This document shows, piece by piece, positions 47,701 through 58,838 of a DNA stretch of 64,000 bases. How positions within the stretch are numbered: position 1 is the stretch's first letter; each line of letters begins with the position of its first letter. Position numbers and translations under genes: made by a program. The stretch spans positions 2,919,001 to 2,983,000 of the forward strand of contig JAULJL010000010.1 of NCBI GenBank assembly GCA_030761205.1, read 5' to 3'. This DNA is from Fremontodendron californicum (taxonomy: Eukaryota > Streptophyta > Magnoliopsida > Malvales > Malvaceae). The notes under the pieces were generated by a model. The model worked only from the letters and a program-made list of their open reading frames with translations, was not told the origin of the DNA and did not search any database.

Positions 47701-50404
47701 GATTGAATCTGCCTACTCTTTGACCTTTACTATTCACCCACTTCAAATAGCATAAGCTTTTACTAAAGTTAAATAAGGAGTAACCAATTTATAACACTAG
47801 CATTCGGTTTAAGGAGCGTTTGGTATGAACTTGGGCTTTGGCTCAAATCATCATTTTAGTTTTCACAAGAATGGGTAGTCATTGTAAAAAAAAAAATTTA
47901 AATCTAATAATTTTGGACACGATTTAAATATAATATAAAAAATAATTAAACTATAACACGATATAAAAAATAATAAGAATATATCAAAATTTATATAAAT
48001 ATATAATATTTTTATATACTATTATAACACTAAAATATAACATAAACACGGTACAAATATACAAATTGACAAATTAAAAAAAAAAGTCTATATACAACAT
48101 TCTTTTCAAAATCACCATAATAGTCTAATGTCGAGGTGATGTCATTTTTTATAAAGTAATCACCATATTTAAAACATTGAGTTTTATTTATTTTTTTTTT
48201 AAAAATCATTTTTTTTATCTTAATTTCTTCGGATTGAAACAGACAATCATTTTACAAAAATTTTACGAGAATGATTCTCTAAAATTTAAGACATCTTCGA
48301 CACTAACCAATCATCTCCTTGCATGCTTAAAGGCCTTTGGTTTTTTTCAATAATAGCACCATTAATCTTTGAGGGTTAAAACAAAAAGAAATTATTTGAC
48401 AGTGGAGTTTTTAGATTTTATAAATAAAATTAAAAATATATATATATCTATTAGAGTATAGTAAAAAAAATGAACATATGATAATCTTTTAATCTCATTC
48501 ATAAAATTATAAAACTCAACTATCAATATATCAAAAACGAACTTTAAAATAAATTGCATTGCCAAATAATATAGACTTTACATATCACGTAACTATTACT
48601 ATTTGTTTTGCTTCGAAAGCAAGCATAAGATTACTTTTTTAGGCCCATTGTAATTGGTATGAAGAAAAGCATTTGAAGATGCCTTCAAAATAGACGATCC
48701 CAAAATGAAAACATTCTTCGATTCGGCCCTTTTCTATTGCCAATACCGTAATTTCATTCTCTTTGTTTTTTCCTTTTTCTTTTCTCTATTATTGATGGCC
48801 CACAAGGAAACTATGCACTTCTATATATTGTACTATAGTAATTAATAATTTTATTTATTATTTTTAATATATTAAATAAAAATACTATTATATATAATAA
48901 ATTTAATATTAAGATACTCATTAATAAATTTTTTAAATAGTAATTAAATTCTAAAAAGAAAAACTTCCGAAGCAGATGATGCCCCGTGGACTTACCCCAC
49001 GAACACGGGTCACAAATCGCAATACAGTACAGGTTTATTGGAAAATAAAAATCAAATCAAACCGAATTTAAAATTTAATTCAATTAATTTATATAATTAT
49101 TGTTAAAAAATAATATTAAATAATGCGATTCAAAACTCACCACGGATTTTAGATTGGTTGATTGAATTCGACAATACTGTCATTCAAAAAATTTGGTACT
49201 TTTCAATTCAAACCGGAGTTTTTTTTGTTTTTGTGTTTTCAAACATGACAAGAACCGAAGAACAAAAGGATTGTTGGAGATGAAATCCAAGAAGAAATAG
49301 TTAATAAAATGTGCAGCTCACTTGTGTGTGTTTAATAAGCACGTAAAACTAGAAAACAAAACCAGACAAGACAGAATAGCTTAATTTGAGGAGTACAGCA
49401 AATTCACTTCCATTTATCAAAAACAAGTCGCCGACGAGAATAACAATGACGCGTTTCAATCACCCAATTAAACTAGTTCTGATTCATTGTCAAAGAAAAT
49501 ACTAAATAATAAAAATAAATTTAAAAAATATGCCTTCAATAGTTAAATATTTGTTAAATAATTTAATAAATAAAAATTATTTGAAAAATAAAAATTAAAA
49601 ATTATTATAAAAGATATTGTGAAAATAAAATTACCTTTAATAAAAAAAATTATTTTTTCTTTCTCTTCCCATTAAAAAAATATTACTTTTTAAAAAATTT
49701 AATTAAAAATAAATTTAAAATATTTAAATATTTATTTTTTAAAATTTTAAAAAATTATTTTTTTTATTTTAAATTTTTTAATTAAAAAAAGTAAAAATAA
49801 AAATATTTAAATATTTATTTTGTAAAATTAAAAAAAAATTATTTTCAGAAAAAATTATTTTTTAATTAAAAAGTAAATTAAGAAATAAGAAAAAAAAGAA
49901 GAATTTTTTTTTTATCAAAGACAATTTTATCTTTATAATTTTTTTTAATAATTTTTTATTTTTTTTCAAATAATTCTTACTCATTATATTGTTGATAGTA
50001 TATTTTTCAAATTTACCCTTAAAAAAAATGTGATTTATTAAAAATAGAACAGAAGAATAAATCAATAGTAAAGTAAAAAAAAAAAAGTTACAAAATGGGA
50101 ATGAAAGAAAAGCATATCCTAAAAACAAATAGTCCAAACAAGAATAAAGTAGTGGAATTACAAAAGGAAAAAGAACAACTACAGTCTCCCCTTCTCAATC
50201 TCAAACTTTCCCCAAAGAATTACAAAGCAAATGTGGTAAAAAATCCACACCACTTAGCAAGTACTCGTATTTAAAAAGGAAACAAATAATGGAGTAAAAT
50301 AAATAAATATATAATAACATCAAGTGTGAGACATAGGGGAATTTAAAAAAAAAAAAAAAACGAAATAAATAAAATAACACCGAATCAAATAAATCTCTCC
50401 CTCT
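47701..50404. other. AT-rich spacer with decayed repeats
   Basis: About 47895-48085 is a decayed relative of the MITE at 40661-40889 (TCTAATAATTTTGGACACGA at its left). From 49500 to 50150 the DNA is extremely A/T-rich and the 91-codon minus frame there is low-complexity, not a gene. The last 200 bases probably hold the AGP 3' UTR. Confidence 0.45.
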
Positions 50405-51539
50405 CTAGAAGATCAAAGCAATGGCTGCCCATCCCAATGTCAATCCTCCGATTATCTTCTGCACGCTCTTGATTGTCTCTGCTCCAGCTCCACTCTGCAA
50501 ATTTTTTTATTTACACGAAATTATAATTTTAGAATTGTAAATATTATTATTGCTACCATTCACTTCAAATTCAATTGACTCATTTTTCGCAGTCTATCTA
50601 GTTTTTAGACATCAGATATTTTTGCTCTAATGTAGAGAGAGTAGATCGCCTCGAGATCCGTTGGTCCTTTTTCAAAAAACTAAATGGACCAGTTCCACCT
50701 TCCTCAGCGGCGCGTCATTCAAACGCGCTTAAACGAGACAAACTCCCCACTCTGAGCCACAGTCCACATTCTAATTCCTAAAGTTCATTTGCAGAAACCT
50801 AAAGTATAAAGTCGAGTTTGCTAACTTACGACGTGTAAGTAACTAGTCTAAAATTTCAGATCTGGTGAAGCGCATTTTATTGTACGATATAGTTAGAAGC
50901 GAAACAGATTAAAATGTGAGAAAACAGAGTAGAATGTACCTCATCGGCAGCGACGGAAGGGCCGGGAGAGGAAGCGTCGAGGCTAGGTCCGGGAGCTCCG
51001 GTAGGTGGAGCGGGAGGTCCAAGCAAATCAGGTGAAGGAGCGGGAGCATTGTGTTTCTTAGACTTCTTCTTGCTCTTGCTCTTGCTTGGAGCTGGTGCAG
51101 GAACCTCAGCAGTGGTTGGTGCCGCAACAGGAGCCGGAGGAGAGGCCGAGCTCTCTGGAGGAGTTGCCGGTGCAGCAGCGGTAGGAGATTTGGCTGGAGG
51201 AGAGCTCACAGGAACTGGAGCCGGTGGAGAACTTTCTGGAGTAGCAGCCGGGGGTGAAGAAGCCGGAGCAGATTTAGATGGAGCTGGAACCACCGCGGAC
51301 TTCTCCGGAGCCGCAGCCGGTGGGGATGAAGCAGGTGGTGAAGAAGTTGGTGGGGAAGTGGTAGGAGCAGAGGTTGGAGCTGGTGTTTTAGGTTTACTCA
51401 CAGGAGCTGTAGCGGGAGCAGTAGCAGGCGTAGTCGCTGCCGGCGGAGCTTTAGTGGGTGCGGCCTCCGGAGCTTGACCACCGACACCGGCCACTACAAT
51501 GCAAATCAAAGCAACGGCAAATGCGCTTCTACGATCCAT
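50405..51539 (-). CDS. Lysine-rich classical arabinogalactan protein (AGP17/18-like)
   Basis: Two exons, 51539-50940 and 50494-50405, give 229 residues. Residues 1-21 form a signal peptide. The mature chain is dominated by Ala, Pro, Ser and Thr with AP, SP and TP dipeptides, which mark hydroxyproline O-glycosylation by type II arabinogalactans. Residues 152-163 (SKSKSKKKSKKH) are the short lysine-rich stretch that defines the AGP17/18/19 subclass. The second exon encodes a small-residue site (SGAGAE) and a hydrophobic C-terminal tail typical of a GPI-anchor signal. The product is expected at the outer face of the plasma membrane. Exon 1 is strikingly GC-rich against its surroundings because of Pro/Ala codons; this also creates a long Gly/Ala-rich frame on the other strand that is not a gene. 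Confidence 0.93.
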
Positions 51540-53094
51540 CTTTTTTTATTATTTCTTTTTAATGTTTTTTCTTTTGAGAGTTGAGAGTTGAGACTGAGGC
51601 GAAGTAGTGAGAGAAAATAGTGGCAGAGAGAGAGTATAAATAAACGAAAAAGAATCATGATGATATTGATGACCAAACGGACTGGTTTAGACAGATCTGA
51701 ACCGTACAAAAGAAAGGGCCCCACAATCACATGGGTCAGAAATAGCTGTTGGATGGACCAACTGGGACCACGAGCATCAAACAAGAGTTAATGTCCCCTA
51801 GGATCTTGAAATATTTTGTACTAATTCTTCAAAATATATATATATATATATTTATTTTGTACTAAAAATGTTTAATTAGGTTTTTGATTTTTCAATTCGT
51901 TTATCAAGTAATCAAAACTCTTAATATTGTTAATGAAAAATATTGACATAGCCATTAATTGATAAAAATTCGATATATAATTGCTAGGTGTCATATATAT
52001 TTTTTTAAAATTAAAGATAAAAAATTTTAAATTTTTTCTCTCTCTTTTCTCTTTTTCTCTTCTCTCTCCCGATTACAGCAGTCAGCCATTCCAACATCGG
52101 GTTTAGATAATGGTCGGATTCGACCAAAAAAAAATAGAAGAGGGTGGAGAATAAAGAGAGAGAAAAAAATTAAATTTTTTTTAAAATTATGATATATGAT
52201 AATCATGTTACTGTCATATATATATATAACGCATTTCAAAATTTAATTACATAAAAATCAAATTAATATTCCTTTAATGGTGTTAAAAGTTAGACTAACA
52301 TGATAAATAGGCTCAAAAATCAGATACTTAATTAAACATTTTGATAATACATGTATTATATTAAAACTTTTTCAATATTATAAGTCTCATAAGACATTAA
52401 CCATCAAACAAACAGTGTCATGTGGTGCTCGACACAGTCTGGAATGGGGGCTCACTTGGAAGTTGGAAGGGAGCTTCCTGAATTAGTGCATGTGATTTGC
52501 TGAAAAGTAACTAATTATAATAAAAAAAAAATGTTAATTAATATCATTAAATATCAATTAAGGTAACAGTTAAAAAAAATTTAATGTATTAAATATAAAA
52601 AATTTCTTAAAATAATATTAAATAATTTTTATCTCGTATCTATAAGCCTCCGTTAATCAAATCCATTATAATAATTCAACTTAACCTTGGCGTTAATTAA
52701 TTTACGCGTTGGGGAGATTTTAATTTTTTTTATTTTTTGTGGGCTGGAAACGGAGTAATGGAGTGGTGAGACAGCTGGAAGGGTAGTATGGTAGGGTCAC
52801 GTTGCGCAACGTGACAAACAAATAGGAGGCGGCCACATGAGCAGGTTAGCGGCAATGATTTTGGGGTAGGCTGTTACGGATGCTTGGGTGATGTTTAGAT
52901 GGGATTATCAGGATCACCGGCAAAACATGTTGGGGTCCCGTGAGAAAAAAAAAATCCTTCTTTAGAAATTTTATTATGAAATTAAAAAAAAAAAAAAACT
53001 ATTAGAAATGCATAACAGATATGATATAAATTTTTGCTTCAAAATTGTGATCAGAATGATTTTTTTTAACCACAAAATTAAATAGAGCATTGCA
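51540..53094. other. AGP promoter side and AT-rich spacer
   Basis: A TATAAATA-like stretch at about 51635 lies on the plus strand and reads TATTTATA on the AGP strand, so its promoter role is doubtful. TA microsatellite at about 51834-51851. No gene seen. Confidence 0.45.
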
Positions 53095-53809
53095 ATTAAA
53101 TATAGATCTGCTCAAGGATCGAATTATCCGTTTAAGCTCGAAAGCTCACTTATAATTTGGAGGACTTGAACACAAATATTAAACTCGAAATATGGATTTG
53201 GACAAAAAGAAATGAGACTCATTTAAAAAATGGGCTCGAATTACATATAGATCTGCTCAATGATCGGATTATCTGCTTAAGCCTGAAGGCTCACCCATAA
53301 TTTGGAGGACTTGAACACAAATATTAAACTCGAAATATGGGTTTGGACAAAAAAAAAATGAGACTCATTTAAAAAACGGGCTGAGCCGTGACTCAAACAA
53401 TTAAGGCTAAAACCCGGCTCGACCCATTTTTTATTCATATAATATATTATTTTATATTTTATATATTATGTAATTTATATCATATAAAAATATATATATA
53501 TATATATATAACATTATAGTGTAAACATTTAATAATATGCTAAGTTATCCATGTTTTAGAACTTAATAAAAAAAGATAAATTATTAAAAATTAAATAATA
53601 AAAAAATATTTGTTAAATTTTTTTTTTTTATAAATATGGGCGGGCCTAAACGGGTTTGGACTATCAATTTATAAATATGGGCGGGCTTGAGTAGAATTTG
53701 AAGCTCATATTTCGGGCCGGACTTGGACAAGTATATATGGTGTTGATACTATACCTAAACTCGACCCAAATCTAGCTCGGCCCGACCCATGAACACCTCT
53801 AATTACATA
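53095..53809. mobile_element. hAT-like non-autonomous element with duplicated left end
   Basis: The core element 53248-53801 starts TAGATCTGCTCA and ends TGAACACCTCTA, giving imperfect 12-bp inverted ends. It is flanked by perfect 8-bp repeats ATTACATA at 53240-53247 and 53802-53809. A second, diverged left end lies at 53103-53239, preceded by ATTAAATA (53095-53102), one base different from the 8-bp repeat. The left 145 bp, including its target-site copy, thus appears twice in tandem. No coding capacity. Confidence 0.82.
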
Positions 53810-54230
53810 TTGCTTTCAATTATAAAAATGTTAAACTAAGCTTTAAATATTTATTTTTTTGTTTTGTTTTTTGGTAAAATGATTTTACTTGTTTGATTTG
53901 ATGGTGAAATTGGAATAATAATATAATTTTATTAATAAGTGTTATAAAAGTATCTTTTAAAGCTACTATATATAATAATATCTTCATTCAATGTATTAGA
54001 AATGATAAAAAAAATTATCAACTTTTGCATTTAATACGATATTATTATTATAGATAATATATTAATAAATCTTAAACAATATTTTAAAAATATTCGTTAG
54101 CAAAATTCATAATAATATTCCAATAGTTTAGAAAGAAAACATTTGGTCACAAATCATTGGTAACCAATAGGTGTCAAAGATCTTAAAGAAGCTTATTTAA
54201 TTTTTTTGGCAATTATATGTGTAGCTTATA

Positions 54231-54625
54231 TGGACGGGCTCTTCTCTAGTCCATTTAATGGATTGAAAAGATCAATTCATACTTAAGATGATGACACATG
54301 TATTATAATAATAATAATAATAAAAGGTTGAGATTTGTTAGTGATTTAGCTTGAGAAATATTTTTCAATTAGTTGGTCAGTTTTTTTTATTGAGATGAAT
54401 GCCAAAAGTTTTAGTAATAAGTTCAAAGAATTGATTCATTTTACAATAAAGATTAATACTATTTTCTTTTCTTTTTTTAATAATAAAAACTGCTTGCAAC
54501 AGTTTACTTATATGTTTATCATTTTTTTTTTTTTCATTTTGTAACAGTTTATATATATGTAAACAGTTTACATGTATGGACTGGTCTCTCCAGTCCATAA
54601 ATGGACTGGAGAGGAGCCGAGTCCA
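54231..54625. mobile_element. Fold-back element with about 50-bp inverted arms
   Basis: The left arm (54231-54281) and right arm (54575-54625) are imperfect inverted copies: TGGAC-GGGCTCTTCTCTAG against TGGACTCGGCTCCTCTCCAG on the complement, continuing through GTCCATTTAATGGA. The right arm is itself a palindrome, with CTCTCCAGTCCAT facing ATGGACTGGAGAG. TTATA motifs flank both ends, but the duplication length is unclear. The interior is AT-rich with a TAA microsatellite and no gene. Confidence 0.7.
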
Positions 54626-57600
54626 GTTTATATTGGTAAGCCTAATAAAGAAAGGAACATAATAGATTTGAATAGCTTGATTTTTTTATTTTTTATTATT
54701 TCAAGAGATATGTGTATTTTTGTTAATTTATTTATGAAATTTAAAATTTTCACTAATGATAAATTAGATAAATTTTCTTAATGATATTGTCATATATATT
54801 ATTAAGACAATTGAAAAACATTAAATAGCCACTTGCTTAACCACTTTGTTATCATATTTTTTTTAATAATTGGGTTTCGTTAAAAAAATCCTAAAAATAC
54901 TTTTTAAAAAATTTATATTAGATAAATTATTATTTTTAATACTTTGAAATTTCTCAAAATAATTATTAAATACTGTATTTAATGTAAAATATTATTATAA
55001 ATAGAAATTTAAGTAACGTTAACAAGTGTCTCAAAGGTACGATAATAAAATCCTTTATAATTAGCATGTTAGTTTGACCTTTTTCATTTTAGAGAATAAA
55101 CATGTCCAAAAGAGGGTTCTAAATAAATAGGTCACATTGTTGACTATATTTTATAGCTTTGTACCTCTACTCAATTTCCTTGCAACTCACATGGAAATGG
55201 AGTCATCAATCACAATGGAAAAAAAAAATGTATTGATAACAATTTGAAGACTAATTAATTCCTCAACATCAGTTCAATTATTAATTTTCTTTCTTTTTCT
55301 ATAGCATCTTTAAAAAAACATAAAATAGATTACGACACGAATACAATACAAAAAATAATTAAAATACAATATGATATAAAAAAATACGAATACGATACGA
55401 ATACACAAATTATCAAAAAAAATCTTTTAAGATGCCTCTCTTTTGGGCTTCTAACCCTCCTTACTTTTTATTTTTCTCTCATTCTTCATTCGGACACAAA
55501 AACCAAGAATAAGGGGAAAAAAAGAGTCTAACAAAATTCTCAAATTGGGCCGGAGCATAGATTGTGAAAGTGAACTTGACCTTTTATATTAAAATTGGGC
55601 CTAAACTCGGACAAAAAACAAACTCATGAACATGTTTAAATGTGAAACTGTTGAAAGGATCATTCTTACAGAAACATGCATTATTTTTTGAGTTCGTTTT
55701 CAAAACATTGGTGTTGGAATTTTTTTATAAACGAATTAAAAGATTATTATATGTTTTATTTTCTTAATATTTAATATTTCTTATTTTTTTATTATATTTT
55801 AAAAGGCACGTGCTATTCTACTAATTTTATTTATGAAATCTAATAATTTCACAACTAATAAATGTAATAATTTTTCTTTTAAAATATATATATATCCTCT
55901 AGAATGTGGGATAACTTTCAAATTTGGTTGATAAAAATTAAAAACTTTATTGGCAGGATATTAAATAAATTTTCTACCTATAAATATGTTCATGTTAATT
56001 GAGAAATTAGTATCATTGCAAGGAACGGTTGCTCTTAAAATTGTTCATACAAAACCGTTGAACCATAAGTCAAAGAGACAATGACTTATCACATTATGGT
56101 TATCACTTCTTATTACAAGACAATGTTTTTTTTTATTTATTTTGAATTCAATTTCTTGATTAAATAAATTTCAATTTTCAGAAAGGTGCAGGTGAAACTT
56201 ATGATTAATTTCCCATTAGACCAATTTTTTTTCCCTAGAAACATACAAACAATAATAAAAAAAAAATAATCTCGTTAGTAAAATATTTGGACTTCATTAA
56301 CGAATTAGTAGGATAATATAAATTCTTAAAATAGTAAAAGAATAATTAAAAAAAAAAGATATATGACAATCTCTTAATTTTATTTATGAAATTAAAAAAA
56401 TTTACCGTCAATATATCAAACATAAACTCTAATAAAAAATTTTAATTTATGTAAAAGAAATTCCTATTACATATTTTTTACTTTTGTTTGCTGATAGGAC
56501 AAAAGCTATTCATAGTCAGCAATGTCAAATTCAGCCCACATTACATTGCTTAATTTGAGCCAAATCTATGTTGAAATTTCAACTTCAATTTGACCATTTG
56601 TGGGATTAAGGTGCGTTATTTCTACTAGAACATTCACGACTTGGGTGCAAAAAGCCAAAAACAGAAAGAGATAAGGAATTACTATAGAGTTTATTTTCTA
56701 ATCATATTGTTTGAATAAAAATGACCCAATGAAAACTACTTAAGGAAAAACAACATAAAAAAAAAAAAGACCAATAAAAGAGAAAAAAAAGCCAAATAAA
56801 ACAGAAACTGTTGATTTTTTTTTTTTTTCAATATCAATTTGCATATATAAACATGAAAATAAGATAAATTATCACATTTATTGATCTTAGAATTATTAAA
56901 TCATCATAAACAGAATTAGTAAGATGATATATTCGTTAGGATATAGTAAAAAATAAGACATAATTTTTTAATTCATTTATAAAGCAAAAAAATTACCGTC
57001 AATATATAAAAAACAAATCAAGATTTTTGTATTTGATTTATTTTGAGTGTTCAAGTTCAACCGAAACCAGCTCTACTCTTGAACTACCAAAAGATTCTTA
57101 AATAATAATAAAAAAAAGTTCGAAGTTTTTCTTAAATTAAAAAAAAAATAAAATCGCTGTACGTTAAGATGGTTCCAGATCTTCCACTCCATTAACATCC
57201 GGTGTCTGGTAAGAGGAAGGGAAAAGGTCGGACCCATTGGCCCAAAATTCATTTACAAACGAAAACGCCGTTTCAAGCCGACTTTGCAAATTGCCAATTA
57301 ATTAATTAAACTCTTTGACAATATGACGATTGGAACAAATAAAAATCCTACAAGTAATTATAATCAAGCACGCTTTTGAGTTTTGGACAACCCCAAACCC
57401 GGCCGCCCATTTTCACACGTGTTGAATCAAAGCACTTTTTTATTCCTTGGCGCTCGCTCGAACACATCAACACAATTACGAACATACACGTCATTTTCCA
57501 AATCAATCATCTGAAATTCTGATTTAAATTAAATGCTTGGAATTAAAAGAAAAATATTATTAATAAATATTTTAAGTACACTCTTTAATACTATTATATA

Positions 57601-57902
57601 TAATAATATTTTCTTTAATATATTAAAAATAATAAATAAATTTATCAATTTTTATATTTAATATAATATTTTATTATAAATAACATATTAATTAATCTTA
57701 AAAAAATATCCTTCATTAACAAAACCCTAAAAGAAAGAAAAAGGCAAAAAACTGACTGGCAGCCTTACAGTCACCATGGAATCAGCTTTTCTAATCATAA
57801 TTAACTTCTTAATAACTTGAGATTAAACATTTCAGATTATTAAAATTGAAAACAAGCTTAATATATAATAAAATAACACTGATTTAGGTACTTAATTAAT
57901 TT
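54626..57902. other. AT-rich spacer with decayed MITEs
   Basis: About 54875-55065 and 57540-57727 resemble decayed Mutator MITEs like 1150-1334 (TTAACAAGTGTCTCAAAGG, and ATTAACAAAACCCT at the right end). About 55320-55425 repeats the ACGACACGAATAC blocks of the 40661 MITE. A GC-richer stretch at 57170-57440 has no long frame and no recognised gene. Confidence 0.45.
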
Positions 57903-58838
57903 TCATGCTGTGATATCGTAACGAATGTGCCTAAGGAGCACTGGGATGACGATATCAGGGGAGCTAAGCTGTGGGAGGTGACCATCGGATGTCATGACTT
58001 CAACGACTGATTCGCCGCCGAGGTTTTGATGTAAGTACTCGGACACGACGACGGGGACAGCCAAGTCTTTGACACTTTGGAGGATGTGACAAGGGACGGT
58101 GACAAGGCTGAGGATTTGTCTCATGTCACTTTGGAATATGGTTTGAGCCACGCTAAGGGCTATGTCGGGTCTCATGTTGAAGAGGGTGCGGCTGAATTCT
58201 TGAACCGCCACAGATTCCATGTCGCCTCCCACGGCTAGTGGTGCGAACCCGGAACACCAGGCTTTGTAGTTGGCTCCCATTGCTTCGAAGAGTTGGTCCA
58301 AGTCTTCCTGCTCAAATCCTCCATAGTAATCCACATCATTGAGATACCTAAAACAATAATAAAAAAAATGGGTCAACTTGGATTTTCTTATTCACACAAA
58401 TGATTGGAAGTAATTTAATAGATTTTACATTTCACTGAAAGCAACTTTTCTTTTTGTTTTTTTGTTTTACCTTGGGGAAGCAGAGATCATGATGATTTTG
58501 GAGAAGAAATCGGGTCGAGAAATGGAAGCGACGACAGCAACCATGGCCGAAACAGAATGACCAACAAGAACACAAGAATCAACCTGGAGCTCTTCAAGTA
58601 TAGCAAGCAAATCATAAGCATAACCTTCAAGAGTAGCGTAACGATTGAAATCAAAGTATTCCGGGTTAGTAGTTCCAGCACCCATGTTATCATACAAAAC
58701 CACACGGAAATCATCCACCAGGTGAGGAACTAAGTGCTTCCAAACCGACTGGTCCGTCCCAAATCCATGAGCCAAAACTATGACTCGGTCGCCTGAACCC
58801 AAAACCTTCAGGTTGTGAGCTTCTTCCACGATCCCCAT
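57903..58838 (-). CDS. KAI2: KAI2/D14-LIKE alpha/beta-hydrolase receptor (karrikin/KL receptor)
   Basis: Two exons, 58838-58471 and 58347-57903, give 270 residues, exactly the length of Arabidopsis KAI2. The chain opens MGIVEEAHNLKVLGSGDRVI and carries HGFGTDQSVWKHLVPHL and YDNMGAGTTNPEYFDF. The catalytic triad is intact: S95 in GHSVS, D217 and H246. The single intron interrupts an Arg codon after SASP, as in KAI2 and D14 genes. Family knowledge: KAI2 binds and hydrolyses karrikin-derived or endogenous ligands, then recruits the F-box protein MAX2 so that SMAX1-type repressors are ubiquitinated; it acts in nucleus and cytosol. Sequence landmarks fit KAI2 rather than the strigolactone receptor D14 or DLK2. 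The frame extends 25 codons upstream to 58913, but the TATA box position argues against that start. Confidence 0.95.

Noticed and set aside
49862..50137. 91-codon minus-strand frame rich in Phe, Leu, Lys
   Set aside because: Low-complexity product of A/T runs with no domain features.
51049..51477. Long Gly/Ala-rich open frame on the plus strand
   Set aside because: It is the antisense of the Pro/Ala-rich AGP exon; GC-rich repetitive codons open several frames. No splice or promoter signal supports it.
57170..57440. GC-richer patch that might be an unannotated exon or promoter
   Set aside because: No frame longer than a few dozen codons and no splice partners seen.
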